From assembly GCA_004553545.1 (NCBI GenBank), contig SFLD01000044.1, forward strand, positions 1 through 27,072: a DNA stretch of 27,072 bases. The letters are read 5' to 3'. The notes beneath the pieces are model-generated. The model worked only from the letters and a program-made list of their open reading frames with translations, had not been told where the DNA came from and searched no databases. Below are positions 1-7,520 of this stretch, piece after piece. The translations under genes and the position numbers were made by a program. Position 1 is the first letter of the stretch. Each line of letters begins with the position of its first letter. Source of the stretch: Clostridiales bacterium (GTDB taxonomy: Bacteria; Bacillota; Clostridia; Oscillospirales; Oscillospiraceae).

Positions 1-135
1 TACCGGGCTTGCTTTTTATGCGTTTTTTCTCTTTACCGAGTCATCCTCGCTTTTTCTCTCTTCGCCCCTTTTATTTAGGACGTGTTTTGCTCATCTCTAT
101 AAAGGGTGAATGCATTCAAACGAGGTCGATCCAAC

Positions 136-618
136 ATGGAACAGGAATTCTTTGACCGGGCGGTGCAGTGCTGGCAGGACATGGTCTTCCGCCTGGCCCT
201 GCACCAGCTGGGCTTCTATGCCGACGCCGACGACGCCGTGCAGGAGGTCTTCCTCCGCCTCTGGCGGCAGAAGGTCCCCTTCGCGTCCGACGAGCACCTG
301 CGCCGCTGGCTCATGCGGGTGACGGTGAACTGGTGCCGGGACCAGCTGCGAAGCCCCTGGCGGAAGCGCCGGGTGGACTGGGACAGTCTCGAGAACCAGC
401 CCGCCTTTGAGACGCCGGAGCAGGGCGAGCTCTACCAGGCCGTCATGTCCCTGCCGGAGAAATACCGCACCGTGCTGGATCTATTCTACTACGAGGAGCT
501 CTCCGTCCGGGAGATCGGGGAGGTGCTGGGGCTCAGCCAGAGCGCCGTCACCACCCGCCTCAGCCGGGCAAGGAAGCTCCTGCGCGAACGTTGGGAGGCA
601 TGGCAGGATGACGAATAA
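136..618 (+). CDS. ECF-type RNA polymerase sigma-70 factor
   Basis: A 160-residue protein with the two-domain build of extracytoplasmic-function sigma factors, which direct RNA polymerase to a small regulon. Region 2 covers about residues 10-75 and contains the typical DADDAVQEVFLRLWRQ stretch. Region 4 covers about residues 104-155 and has the pattern LPEKYRTVLDLFYYEELS followed by a helix-turn-helix (IGEVLGLSQSAVTTRLSRAR). A GTG at 106 is in frame, but the ATG at 136 has a GAGG about ten bases upstream and starts at the usual distance from region 2, so I prefer it. The last 11 bases overlap the next gene, which encodes a single-pass membrane protein, as expected for a sigma/regulator pair. 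The family call is secure; the signal and regulon are unknown. Confidence 0.9.
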   Translation: MEQEFFDRAVQCWQDMVFRLALHQLGFYADADDAVQEVFLRLWRQKVPFASDEHLRRWLMRVTVNWCRDQLRSPWRKRRVDWDSLENQPAFETPEQGELYQAVMSLPEKYRTVLDLFYYEELSVREIGEVLGLSQSAVTTRLSRARKLLRERWEAWQDDE

Positions 619-1474
619 GGAACTTTACCAGGCAACCTTTTCCCAGGTCCACGGGAAGGTACGGCAGGCGGACTTCCCCCGCCGGAAGCGCCGGAGCCCC
701 CGGACCTTCGGTCTTTTGGCGGCGGCGGTCCTTCTCGTGGCCGCCCTCAGCGCCACGGCGGTGGCGGAGGATTGGTTCGGCCTCCGCCAGGCGGCCCTGC
801 CCCAGGAGGGCAGCGGCAGCGGCGTGGAGGAGAACGTGGAGCTCCTCTCCCTCCAGGGCTGGTTTGGGAGTCCCGAGCACCAGGCCGCCGCGGACTGGCA
901 GGACTTCCTGAACCACTACGACGACGGCGGAGCCCTGGACGCCATCGGCAACGGGGACACGGGACTTTCGGACCGCTACCTCCCCTACGGCGTCTGGACG
1001 CAGGAGATGGCGGAGACCCTGGACACCATCGCGGCCAAGTACGGCCTGGCCCTCCACCAGGACAGCACCATCTATGACGACACCGCCGCCTTCCTGGCGG
1101 TCACTGGACCCTTTATTGACCCGGCCCTCATCTACCCCGGCTACGCCTACCCGGACGGCACCTTCCAGTGCGACGGCGGCTGGACGGCGGCGGACGGCGT
1201 GGAGCGGGGCTTCCAGTTCCGCCGCACCGCCAAGGGCGTCTTTGACGAGGTCTACCTCAACATCGGGGACGCCAACGCCTACCGCCAGTGGGTCTATGAG
1301 ACGGCGGAGGGGGTCTCCCTCCTCCTGGCGGAGCGGGTGGACGGCAGCCACGCCCTGATCCTGGCCGACCGGCCGGAGAGCTTCGTGACCGTGAACATCC
1401 TGGGCACGGAGGACCCCCTCTCCCGGGAGGACCTGGAGGCCTTCGCCGAGGGCATTGATTTCTCCGTTCTCTGA
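608..1474 (+). CDS. Single-pass membrane protein, putative anti-sigma partner
   Basis: The protein has 288 residues when started at the ATG at 608, which overlaps the sigma gene by 11 bases and so implies translational coupling. The first 32 residues are short and basic (RRKRRSPR), residues about 33-53 form one hydrophobic helix (FGLLAAAVLLVAALSATAVA), and the remainder is predicted to lie outside the membrane. This topology and the genetic linkage fit a membrane regulator of the upstream ECF sigma factor, as in the sigma/DUF4179-like pairs common in gut Clostridia. I see no zinc-finger anti-sigma motif (HxxxCxxC), and the cytoplasmic part is very short, so the anti-sigma role is inference from context. 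The extracellular part is rich in Asp, Tyr and Trp and matches no domain I can name. Confidence 0.75.
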   Translation: MTNKELYQATFSQVHGKVRQADFPRRKRRSPRTFGLLAAAVLLVAALSATAVAEDWFGLRQAALPQEGSGSGVEENVELLSLQGWFGSPEHQAAADWQDFLNHYDDGGALDAIGNGDTGLSDRYLPYGVWTQEMAETLDTIAAKYGLALHQDSTIYDDTAAFLAVTGPFIDPALIYPGYAYPDGTFQCDGGWTAADGVERGFQFRRTAKGVFDEVYLNIGDANAYRQWVYETAEGVSLLLAERVDGSHALILADRPESFVTVNILGTEDPLSREDLEAFAEGIDFSVL

Positions 1475-1481
1475 TCCCCCG

Positions 1482-1517
1482 CCCCGGGGGCCGCGAAAGC
1501 GGTCCCCGGGCTTTCCC
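1482..1517 (+). terminator. Terminator-like hairpin after the sigma operon
   Basis: A GC-rich hairpin starts eight bases after the stop codon. The arm CCCGGGGGCCGC (1483-1494) pairs with GCGGTCCCCGGG (1499-1510) around a GAAA tetraloop with one G-U pair. Only CTTTCCCCCC follows, so the T-tract is poor and termination may be inefficient. Confidence 0.6.
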
Positions 1518-1543
1518 CCCAAGCACCCGCCGGACTGCCCCCC

Positions 1544-1572
1544 TTGACATTTCTCCCGGCAGGCATTACAAT
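1544..1572 (+). promoter_or_regulatory. Near-consensus sigma-A promoter for the DUF4180 gene
   Basis: TTGACA at 1544-1549 and TACAAT at 1567-1572 are separated by exactly 17 bases. Transcription would start near 1580 and leave an untranslated leader of about 80 bases. The leader can form two small hairpins (GCCGG/CCGGC and CTTCCCT/AGGGAAG) before the GGAGG ribosome site. Confidence 0.75.
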
Positions 1573-1660
1573 GGGTCCTTCTCGATCCCTGCCGGACTGA
1601 CACCGGCGCTTCCCTCCCGTCCCTGCGGAAAGGGAAGCATCGCCCCCCGAAGGAGGACCC

Positions 1661-2023
1661 ATGAAACTCAAAAAAGTCGAAAAAAATCACATCCTCTGCG
1701 CCGTGGTGGAGAGCCGTGAGCCCGTGATCACGGACGCCCGCTCCGCGGTGGAGCTTCTGATGACCGCCCGCTATGAGGCCGGAACGAAGAACCTCGTCCT
1801 TGCCAAGGAGCAGGTCGCGGAGCGCTTCTTCACCCTGAGCTCCGGGCTTGCCGGAGAAGTCCTGCAGGCGTTCGTCAACTATGGCGGGCGCGTCGCCATT
1901 TACGGGGACTACTCCCACTACACCAGCAAGCCGCTGCATGACTTTCTCTACGAAAGCAATCAGGGCAGAGATGTCTTCTTCCCCGCCACCGAGGCCGAAG
2001 CCATCGACCGCCTGACCCGCTGA
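1661..2023 (+). CDS. DUF4180 domain protein
   Basis: The protein has 120 residues and is a full-length single-domain member of the DUF4180 family, whose function is unknown. Recognisable family traits are the central YEAGTKNLVLAKEQVAERFF region, the GLAGEVLQAFVNYGGRVAIY segment, and the C-terminal YTSKPLHDFLYESNQGRDVF block. The start is fixed by a GAAGGAGG ribosome site six to eight bases upstream. It is monocistronic, with its own strong promoter (1544-1572) and terminator (2025-2055). Slightly more A/T-rich codons occur in its first third than in its neighbours, which is weak evidence at most. I do not propose a function. Confidence 0.85.
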   Translation: MKLKKVEKNHILCAVVESREPVITDARSAVELLMTARYEAGTKNLVLAKEQVAERFFTLSSGLAGEVLQAFVNYGGRVAIYGDYSHYTSKPLHDFLYESNQGRDVFFPATEAEAIDRLTR

Positions 2024-2024
2024 C

Positions 2025-2055
2025 CCCCCGCCCTCCGGCGGGGGCTTTCCTTTTT
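2025..2055 (+). terminator. Intrinsic terminator of the DUF4180 gene
   Basis: CCCCCGCC (2025-2032) pairs with GGCGGGGG (2037-2044) around a CTCC loop, directly behind the stop codon, and is followed by CTTTCCTTTTT. Confidence 0.75.
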
Positions 2056-2120
2056 CCCGGCTTTGTGGTAAACTGTAGGGTAAATCCCCATCCACCTTCC
2101 CGCCCATGAAGGAGGTCCCT

Positions 2121-3326
2121 ATGAAAAAGCTTCTCCCCGCCCTGCTGGCGGCACTGCTGCTCCTGTCCCTCACCGCCTGCGGCGGCGGCCCCGCCCCCGC
2201 CGCCTCCTCCGCCCCGGCGGCAAGCTCCGGCGCTGCCTCCTCCGAGGAGCCCGCCCCGCCCCCGGAACCCACGCCGGAGGAGCTGGCCGCCCAGCAAATT
2301 GAGGACACCCTCGCCTCCCTGAGCCTGGCCCAGAAGGTGGGGCAGCTCTTCTTCGTCCGCTGCCCGGCAGAGGGCGCGGCGGAGGACGTGACGGAGTACC
2401 ACCTGGGCGGTTACCTCCTCTTCGGCCGGGACTTTCAGGACGCCCAGGGCGCCTGGCTCACGGCGGATGCGGTCAGCGCCAATATCCAGAGCTACCAAAC
2501 CGCCGCCGAGAGCGACAGCGGCATCCCCCTTCTCATCGGCGTGGATGAGGAGGGCGGCACCGTGGTCCGGGTCAGCCGGAACCCCCTGCTGCGAGAGCAC
2601 AAGTTCTCCTCCCCCCAGAAGCTCTGCGCCTCCGGCGGCCTGGACGCCGTCGTCCGGGACACCGCCGAGAAGGACGCCCTGCTCGCCTCTCTCGGCATCA
2701 ACGTGAACCTGGCCCCGGTCTGCGACGTCTCCACCGACCCGGAGGACTTCATCTATGACCGGGCCTTCGGCCAGGACGCCGCCGCCACCTCCGCCTTCGT
2801 CTCCGCCGTGGTCTCCCAGGCCCGGCAGGACGGCATGGGCAGCGTCCTGAAGCACTTCCCCGGCTACGGCAACAACGTGGACACCCACACCGGCATTGCC
2901 CGGGACAGCCGGGACCTTGATACCTTCGAGAACTCGGACTTCCTGCCCTTCCACGCGGGCTTCGCCGCGGGCCAGGGCACCGCCGCCGTCCTGGTGAGCC
3001 ACAACATCGTGGAGTGCATGGACCCGGAGCTCCCGGCCTCCCTCTCCCCCGCCGTCCACCGGACGTTGCGGGACGATCTGGGCTTCGCCGGGGTGGCCAT
3101 GACGGACGATCTCGCCATGGACGCGGTCCAGGCCTACGCCAGGGACGGCGCCGTGGCCGTCCTGGCCCTCCAGGCCGGGAATGACCTCATCATCACGACG
3201 GATTACCAGACCCAGATCCCCGCCGTCCTCTCCGCCATCGCGGAGGGCACCCTCTCCGAGTCCGACATCGACGCCGCCTGCCGCCGCGTCCTCCAGTGGA
3301 AGCAGTCCCTAAACCTCCTGGGCTGA
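2121..3326 (+). CDS. Glycoside hydrolase family 3 lipoprotein (beta-N-acetylhexosaminidase-like)
   Basis: The protein has 401 residues when started at the ATG at 2121. The ATG at 2106 lies inside the ribosome site region and is unlikely. Residues 1-20 form a lipoprotein signal with the lipobox LTAC and modified Cys20, followed by a Pro/Ala/Ser-rich spacer to about residue 55. The rest is a single GH3 TIM barrel of the NagZ type: GGYLLFGRDF, GVDEEGGTVVR, the KHFPGYG...DTHTG loop carrying the acid/base histidine, and GVAMTDDLAMDAV, where the first Asp of TDDL is the expected nucleophile. Family members release N-acetylglucosamine from peptidoglycan fragments or other glycans. Here the enzyme would be anchored outside the membrane. 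It stands alone between repeats and the DUF4180 gene. The exact substrate cannot be read from sequence. Confidence 0.9.
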   Translation: MKKLLPALLAALLLLSLTACGGGPAPAASSAPAASSGAASSEEPAPPPEPTPEELAAQQIEDTLASLSLAQKVGQLFFVRCPAEGAAEDVTEYHLGGYLLFGRDFQDAQGAWLTADAVSANIQSYQTAAESDSGIPLLIGVDEEGGTVVRVSRNPLLREHKFSSPQKLCASGGLDAVVRDTAEKDALLASLGINVNLAPVCDVSTDPEDFIYDRAFGQDAAATSAFVSAVVSQARQDGMGSVLKHFPGYGNNVDTHTGIARDSRDLDTFENSDFLPFHAGFAAGQGTAAVLVSHNIVECMDPELPASLSPAVHRTLRDDLGFAGVAMTDDLAMDAVQAYARDGAVAVLALQAGNDLIITTDYQTQIPAVLSAIAEGTLSESDIDAACRRVLQWKQSLNLLG

Positions 3327-3363
3327 GACATCCCCTGGCACCCCGGTCGCCCGTCCCCCGCTC

Positions 3364-3900
3364 CCGTAGGGCACGACGACTCGGCGTGCCGCCCCTCGTA
3401 GGGGCCGATGCCCATGACTGACGCCCCAAATTTCGTTGCGAAATTTGGTTGGCGGAAGCCATGCCCTAGGTACATCGGCCCGTTGCTGCGCACTGCCAGC
3501 GTTGCTTCCGTAGGCCGGGGTGACCACACCCTGCCGTCCCAAATTTTGGCACAAAATTTGGCTGGCGGAAGCCACACCCCAGGCGCACCCCGTCGCCAGG
3601 CTGCTCAGCCCCCTGTAGGGGGCGGGCTCCGTCCCGCCCCGCTGGAGGAGGTCCCGTCCTGCGCCAATTCCCGTTGGTTCCGGAACACCACCCCATATCG
3701 CGTAGGGGCGGACCTATGTGTCCGCCCGGACACGCCTTTTTGCGGGACCTGCTCACGGGCCGACACGCAGGTCGGCCCCTACAGATCCCAATGCAGCATC
3801 CATCAACCTATGGAAACCGGGCGGGGACAGAGTCCCGCCCCACAGGGCAAGGCTCCCTTGTGCAAAGGGAGCTGTCGCCCGGAGGGCGACTGAGGGATCG
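3364..3900 (+). repeat. Composite intergenic repeat cluster 1
   Basis: The 640 bases between the GH3 and AlaX genes contain no credible gene. In order they hold: a GTAGGGCACGACGAC...GTGCC module (3366-3390); the CCAAATTTCG palindrome (stems 3426-3435/3439-3448); a second, diverged palindrome (CCAAATTTTG, stems 3539-3548/3552-3561); a GGGGCGGG/CCCGCCCC hairpin (3619-3640); a hairpin GGGCGGAC/GTCCGCCC (3706-3727) head to head with GGGCCGAC/GTCGGCCC (3757-3778); a GGGCGGGGAC...GTCCCGCCC element near 3819-3842; and the GGCTCCCTTGTGCAAAGG double hairpin (3849-3898). Most of this order recurs at 20452-20885. Confidence 0.85.
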
Positions 3901-3967
3901 TTTTTCCCCCTCTCCGCCGCCCCCTTCGTCCCCCGTCCCCCCACCCTCACCGAAAGGATGATCCCCC

Positions 3968-5125
3968 ATGCCCACGGAAAAACTCTACTACTCCGACCCC
4001 TACCTGAAAACCTTCACCGCCCGGGTCCTCACTTGTGACCCCGGCAAGAATGGCTACCTCGTGACCCTGGACCGCAGCGCCTTCTACCCGGAGGGCGGCG
4101 GCCAGCCCTGTGATCTCGGTACCCTGGGCCAGGCGAAGGTCCTGGACGTCCAGGAAAAGGACGGCACGGTTTTCCACACCGTGGATACCCCGGTGGAGAT
4201 CGGTTCCTCCCTCCCCGGCGTCATCGACTGGGACCGCCGCTTTGACCACATGCAGCAGCACAGCGGCGAGCACATCGTCTCCGGGATGCTCTGCGCCCGC
4301 TTCACCTGCGACAATGTGGGTTTCCACATGGGGGAGGACCTCGTCACCATCGACTACAACGCCGACATCCCCTGGGACGCCCTCCAAGAAGTGGAGGCCG
4401 CCGCCAACCGCTACCTCTGGGAAAACCATCCCATCGACATCCAGCTCCACCGGGGCGAAGAGCTCTCCGCCATCGACTACCGCAGCAAGAAGGCCATCCC
4501 CGGCGACGTCCGGATCGTCGCCTTCCCCGGGGCGGACTGCTGCGCCTGCTGCGGCACCCACGTGAAATCCTCCGCCGAAGTGGGCCTTGTGAAGTTCCTC
4601 TCCGTCCAGAAGTTCCGCCAGGGCGTCCGCATCGAGCTCCTCTGCGGCGGACGGGCCCAGCGTTACCTCTCCCGCTGCTGGGAGCAGGCCCGCGCCACCG
4701 GCCAGGCCCTCAGCGTCAGGCCGGAGGCCAGCTACCCCGCCGTGGAAAAGCTCCTGACGGAGCTGACCGCCCGGAAAGCCGACGCCGCCCAGTGGCAGGC
4801 CCTGGCCTTCCAGGGCATCGCCCGGTCCGTGGCCGGGAAGGGCGACGTGCTTCTCCTCCAGCCCCCCATGGAGGGCACCGCCCTCCGGCGCCTGGCCGAC
4901 GCCGCGGCGGAACAGTGCGGCGGCCTCGCCGCCGTCTTCGCCGGGGAGGATGGCCGCTGGAGCTACGCCCTCTGCCGCCATGGCGGTGATGTCTCCGCCG
5001 AGACGAAGGCCATGAACGCCGCCCTCTCCGGCCGGGGCGGAGGCCGGGGACCCCTGTCCCAAGGCAGCGTCCAGGCAGCAAAGGCCCAGATCGAGACCTA
5101 TTTTTCCACCTTCACGAAAGGATGA
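3968..5125 (+). CDS. Alanyl-tRNA editing protein, AlaX family with DHHA1 domain
   Basis: The protein has 385 residues, which is the long AlaX form. It is a trans-editing enzyme that hydrolyses mischarged Ser- or Gly-tRNA(Ala) in the cytoplasm. The N-terminal part (about 1-90) is the beta-barrel shared with AlaRS, with FYPEGGGQPCDLG. The editing domain carries the zinc ligands H98-SGE-H102 and C194-CGT-H198. The C-terminal DHHA1 domain ends with GGGRGPLSQGS near residue 357. There is no aminoacylation domain, so this is not a broken alaS. An AAAGGA site lies upstream of the ATG. The downstream gene follows within six bases or overlaps by four, so the two are co-transcribed. All metal ligands are intact and I see nothing degenerate. 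Confidence 0.93.
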   Translation: MPTEKLYYSDPYLKTFTARVLTCDPGKNGYLVTLDRSAFYPEGGGQPCDLGTLGQAKVLDVQEKDGTVFHTVDTPVEIGSSLPGVIDWDRRFDHMQQHSGEHIVSGMLCARFTCDNVGFHMGEDLVTIDYNADIPWDALQEVEAAANRYLWENHPIDIQLHRGEELSAIDYRSKKAIPGDVRIVAFPGADCCACCGTHVKSSAEVGLVKFLSVQKFRQGVRIELLCGGRAQRYLSRCWEQARATGQALSVRPEASYPAVEKLLTELTARKADAAQWQALAFQGIARSVAGKGDVLLLQPPMEGTALRRLADAAAEQCGGLAAVFAGEDGRWSYALCRHGGDVSAETKAMNAALSGRGGGRGPLSQGSVQAAKAQIETYFSTFTKG

Positions 5126-5130
5126 ACGCT

Positions 5131-5442
5131 ATGGAATACCTTCTCATGGAAAACCCCCAGGCGGAGGTGGACGAGCCCGTCCAGGTCTTCGCCGAGATCG
5201 GCGACGACCGCCGGGAGCGCAAGCGGGTGGAGTTCTACGCCGGCGGCGTCTGCTTCTCCTATGGGGAGGAGCGGGGCCGGGAGCAGCTCCTCCGCCAGGA
5301 GCCCTACCCCCAGGACCTGAGCCTCCTCTCGGAGAACGGTGCGGTCTGGCACTCCATCCCCTCGGCCACCTTCTACCACGCCTGGAGCCAGAGCGGCGAA
5401 CTGCCGGACGGCTTCCAGGCCATGTTCGGGGCCTTCTTCTAA
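5131..5442 (+). CDS. Small acidic cytoplasmic protein, possibly DUF6881-like
   Basis: The protein has 103 residues from the ATG at 5131, which sits eight bases after GAAAGG. An in-frame ATG at 5122 overlaps the alaX-like stop as ATGA but has no room for a ribosome site. There is no signal peptide or membrane helix. The sequence begins MEYLLMENP and has a beta-strand pattern such as VQVFAEIGDDRRERKRVEFY, followed by GGVCFSYGEE. This resembles small DUF6881-type proteins (strand-rich, about 90 residues), but I could not confirm the assignment by eye. Its place between the tRNA editing gene and the membrane phosphotransferase gene suggests only co-expression. Confidence 0.7.
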   Translation: MEYLLMENPQAEVDEPVQVFAEIGDDRRERKRVEFYAGGVCFSYGEERGREQLLRQEPYPQDLSLLSENGAVWHSIPSATFYHAWSQSGELPDGFQAMFGAFF

Positions 5443-5488
5443 AGCCCCGCCGCGCGAGACGCGAATCACCCGCAAAGGAGACCTTCCC

Positions 5489-7327
5489 TTGGATCAAGTT
5501 CTGTCGAAAGATACCCTCCCCGCCCTCCGGGACCGGCTCTGGTGGAGCCTTCTCTGGCTCCTCCTGGGGAGCTGCGCCCTGGGCCTTTTGAGCCTTCTCT
5601 ACGCCGTGGGGCCCTATGGCCTGCCGGTCTTCCTCAGCTACCTCCGCCACCCCTGGATCGTTTTTCTGAATCTTGCCCCGGTGGTGGTCCTGACCCTTTT
5701 CCTCTTCTGCCTCTATGGCCGCCCCTGGCCCGCCTTCCTGACGGCCTCCGTCATCGTGCTGGGCTTCAGCTTCGGGGATTACTACATGCTGAAGCTCCGG
5801 GACGACCCCCTGATGTTCCAGGACCTCGGGAGCCTGAAGGAGGGTCTCGCCGTCTCCGCCCGGGAGCACTATGACCTCTGGCCGGACCGGCGGCAGATCG
5901 TGGGCGTCCTCTGCGTTCTCGCCGGGGTCCTCTTCCTGAGGTTCCTGGCCCGGGGCCGCCTCCGCTGGCGCTTCCGGCGGCGGCTGGCCCTGGCCCTGGT
6001 GCCGATGGCCCTTTTGGTCGGTCTCTTCCAGCTCTGCCAGAACGAGACCCTCTACTCCGTCAAAACCGTCAACAACGACGCCGTGAACCAGTGGGGCGCC
6101 ACCCAGGTCTACCTCTCCCGGGGCTTCGTCTACCCCTTCCTCCACAGTGTCACCGCCAACCGGATGGAAAAGCCCTCCGGCTACCGGGACGCCGACGCCC
6201 TGGCCGCCCTCCGGGAGTACGAGGACGCCGACATCCCGGCGGACCGGAAGGTCAGCGTCGTCACCCTCCAATTAGAGGCCTTCTCCGACCTCTCCCGCTA
6301 CGGCGTGGAGGGCGTGGACTGGGACGCCGCCTACGGCACCTACCATGAGATCCTGGCGGAGAGTTACCACGGCCAGCTCCTGGACAACGTCTTCGCCGGC
6401 GGCACCATCAACACGGAGCGCGCCTTCCTCACGGGCTTCGCCCAGCTGAAGAACTTCCGCTCCGCCACGAACTCCTACGCCCGCTACTTCGCGGGCCAGG
6501 GCTACACCGTCTACGGCAGCCACCCCTCCTACCAGTGGTTCTATAACCGCAAGAACATCAACGCCTTCCTGGGCCTCCCCACCTACTACTTCTACGACAA
6601 CCGCTACGGCGACCTGGCCGGCACCGCCACCGCCCCGGACGAGATCCTCTTCCCGGACATCTTCGCCCTCTACCAGGATGCCGCGGCGGACGGCAGCCCC
6701 GTCTTCTCCTTCAACGTCAGCTACCAGGGCCACGGCCCCTACAGCGACCAGGAGGTCTACCGGGGCCTCCGCTTCACGGACGGCCGATACAGCCAAGAGA
6801 GCGCCAACATTCTCGATAACTACTTAGGCTCCGTCCGGGATACCGCCGAAAACCTCCGCGCCCTGCTGGACTCCTTTGATACCCGCCCGGAGCCGGTGGT
6901 GGTCGTGGTCTACGGCGACCATAAGCCGTGGCTGGGCAACAACGGCTCCGTCTACGCGGAGCTTGGCATCCCCCTGGACACCAGCGACGCTTCCGGCCTT
7001 TTCGGCAAGTACAGCACGGACTACCTCCTCTGGGGCAACGCCGCCCTGGCCCTCCTGGGCGAGGACGCCTTCTCCGGCGAGGGCGAGACCATCTCCCCCA
7101 ACTTCCTCATGAACCTGGTCTTCGACCGTCTCGGCTGGCAGGGCAATGCCTGGGCCCAGTTCACAGACTCCGTCCGGCAGCAGATGCCCGTCCTCACCAC
7201 CATCGGCCGCTTCGCCTGGCAGGGCCAGTACCTTCCGGAGTCCGACCTCCCCCAGGAGGCCAAAGACCTCCTGAACCGCTACCGCCAGGTCCAGTACTAC
7301 TACGAAAACCGCGCCAAACCCGATTGA
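5489..7327 (+). CDS. LtaS/MdoB-like membrane sulfatase-fold phosphotransferase
   Basis: The protein has 612 residues. The start is a TTG at 5489, chosen because AAAGGAG lies eight bases before it and no ATG or GTG is suitably placed. About five hydrophobic segments lie in residues 20-195, followed by an extracytoplasmic alkaline-phosphatase/sulfatase domain. Expected metal and catalytic residues are visible: Glu in VVTLQLEAFSD, the Thr nucleophile in GGTINTERAF (the TxxxE spacing of lipoteichoic acid synthase), and Asp-His in VVYGDHKPW. Family members transfer phosphoglycerol or phosphoethanolamine to cell-envelope polymers. Which of these applies here is unknown. It is the last gene of a three-gene unit and is closed by a strong terminator. 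Confidence 0.88.
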   Translation: MDQVLSKDTLPALRDRLWWSLLWLLLGSCALGLLSLLYAVGPYGLPVFLSYLRHPWIVFLNLAPVVVLTLFLFCLYGRPWPAFLTASVIVLGFSFGDYYMLKLRDDPLMFQDLGSLKEGLAVSAREHYDLWPDRRQIVGVLCVLAGVLFLRFLARGRLRWRFRRRLALALVPMALLVGLFQLCQNETLYSVKTVNNDAVNQWGATQVYLSRGFVYPFLHSVTANRMEKPSGYRDADALAALREYEDADIPADRKVSVVTLQLEAFSDLSRYGVEGVDWDAAYGTYHEILAESYHGQLLDNVFAGGTINTERAFLTGFAQLKNFRSATNSYARYFAGQGYTVYGSHPSYQWFYNRKNINAFLGLPTYYFYDNRYGDLAGTATAPDEILFPDIFALYQDAAADGSPVFSFNVSYQGHGPYSDQEVYRGLRFTDGRYSQESANILDNYLGSVRDTAENLRALLDSFDTRPEPVVVVVYGDHKPWLGNNGSVYAELGIPLDTSDASGLFGKYSTDYLLWGNAALALLGEDAFSGEGETISPNFLMNLVFDRLGWQGNAWAQFTDSVRQQMPVLTTIGRFAWQGQYLPESDLPQEAKDLLNRYRQVQYYYENRAKPD

Positions 7328-7336
7328 CGCCGCGCC

Positions 7337-7366
7337 AAAGGCTCCCTTGCCCCAAGGGAGCCTTTT
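7337..7366 (+). terminator. Strong intrinsic terminator
   Basis: A perfect 12-bp stem, AAAGGCTCCCTT (7337-7348) with AAGGGAGCCTTT (7354-7365), has a GCCCC loop and ends in TTTT. Its arm AAGGCTCCCTTG is nearly the same as the first hairpin of the double-hairpin repeat at 3849, 20278 and 24336, so the two may be related. Confidence 0.9.
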
Positions 7367-7425
7367 CCCTACCCGAAACGGCAAAAAGGGTCTGAAAATT
7401 TCCTCGGAAAATGGCGAATTGCGTC

Positions 7426-7454
7426 TTGCTTTTTGCGTTAAGATTTTATATAGT
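7426..7454 (+). promoter_or_regulatory. Promoter of the purine permease gene
   Basis: TTGCTT at 7426-7431 and TATAGT at 7449-7454 have a 17-base spacer in an A/T-rich stretch that stands out from its surroundings. The resulting leader is only about 60 bases long, too short for a purine riboswitch, and I see no conserved riboswitch core in it. Confidence 0.7.
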
Positions 7455-7520
7455 ATATGGGTCTTTGAAAAGCCGCCCTTATGGTATGGGGGCGCGCGAA
7501 AATGAAAGAGGGAGAAAACC

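Noticed and set aside
98..103. TATAAA as a -10 box for the sigma operon
   Set aside because: No acceptable -35 box lies 16-18 bases upstream, and ECF operons often use a different promoter type.
560..2308. Long open frame on the minus strand (582 codons)
   Set aside because: It lies opposite the sigma factor partner and DUF4180 genes, is an artefact of GC-rich codon use, and crosses a strong promoter and two terminators. The translation has no domain character.
3408..3893. Open frames inside repeat clusters, for example here and 20510-21049
   Set aside because: They translate the repeat modules (recurrent peptides such as RRPNFVPKFG and SCPTG) and have no ribosome sites. They are often mis-annotated as hypothetical proteins.
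3364..3900. Insertion sequence or transposon with a transposase
   Set aside because: No transposase reading frame is seen in any repeat cluster; only non-coding palindromic modules are present.
7455..7520. Purine riboswitch before the permease
   Set aside because: The leader is about 60 bases and lacks the conserved purine-aptamer loops; only a short GC hairpin is visible.
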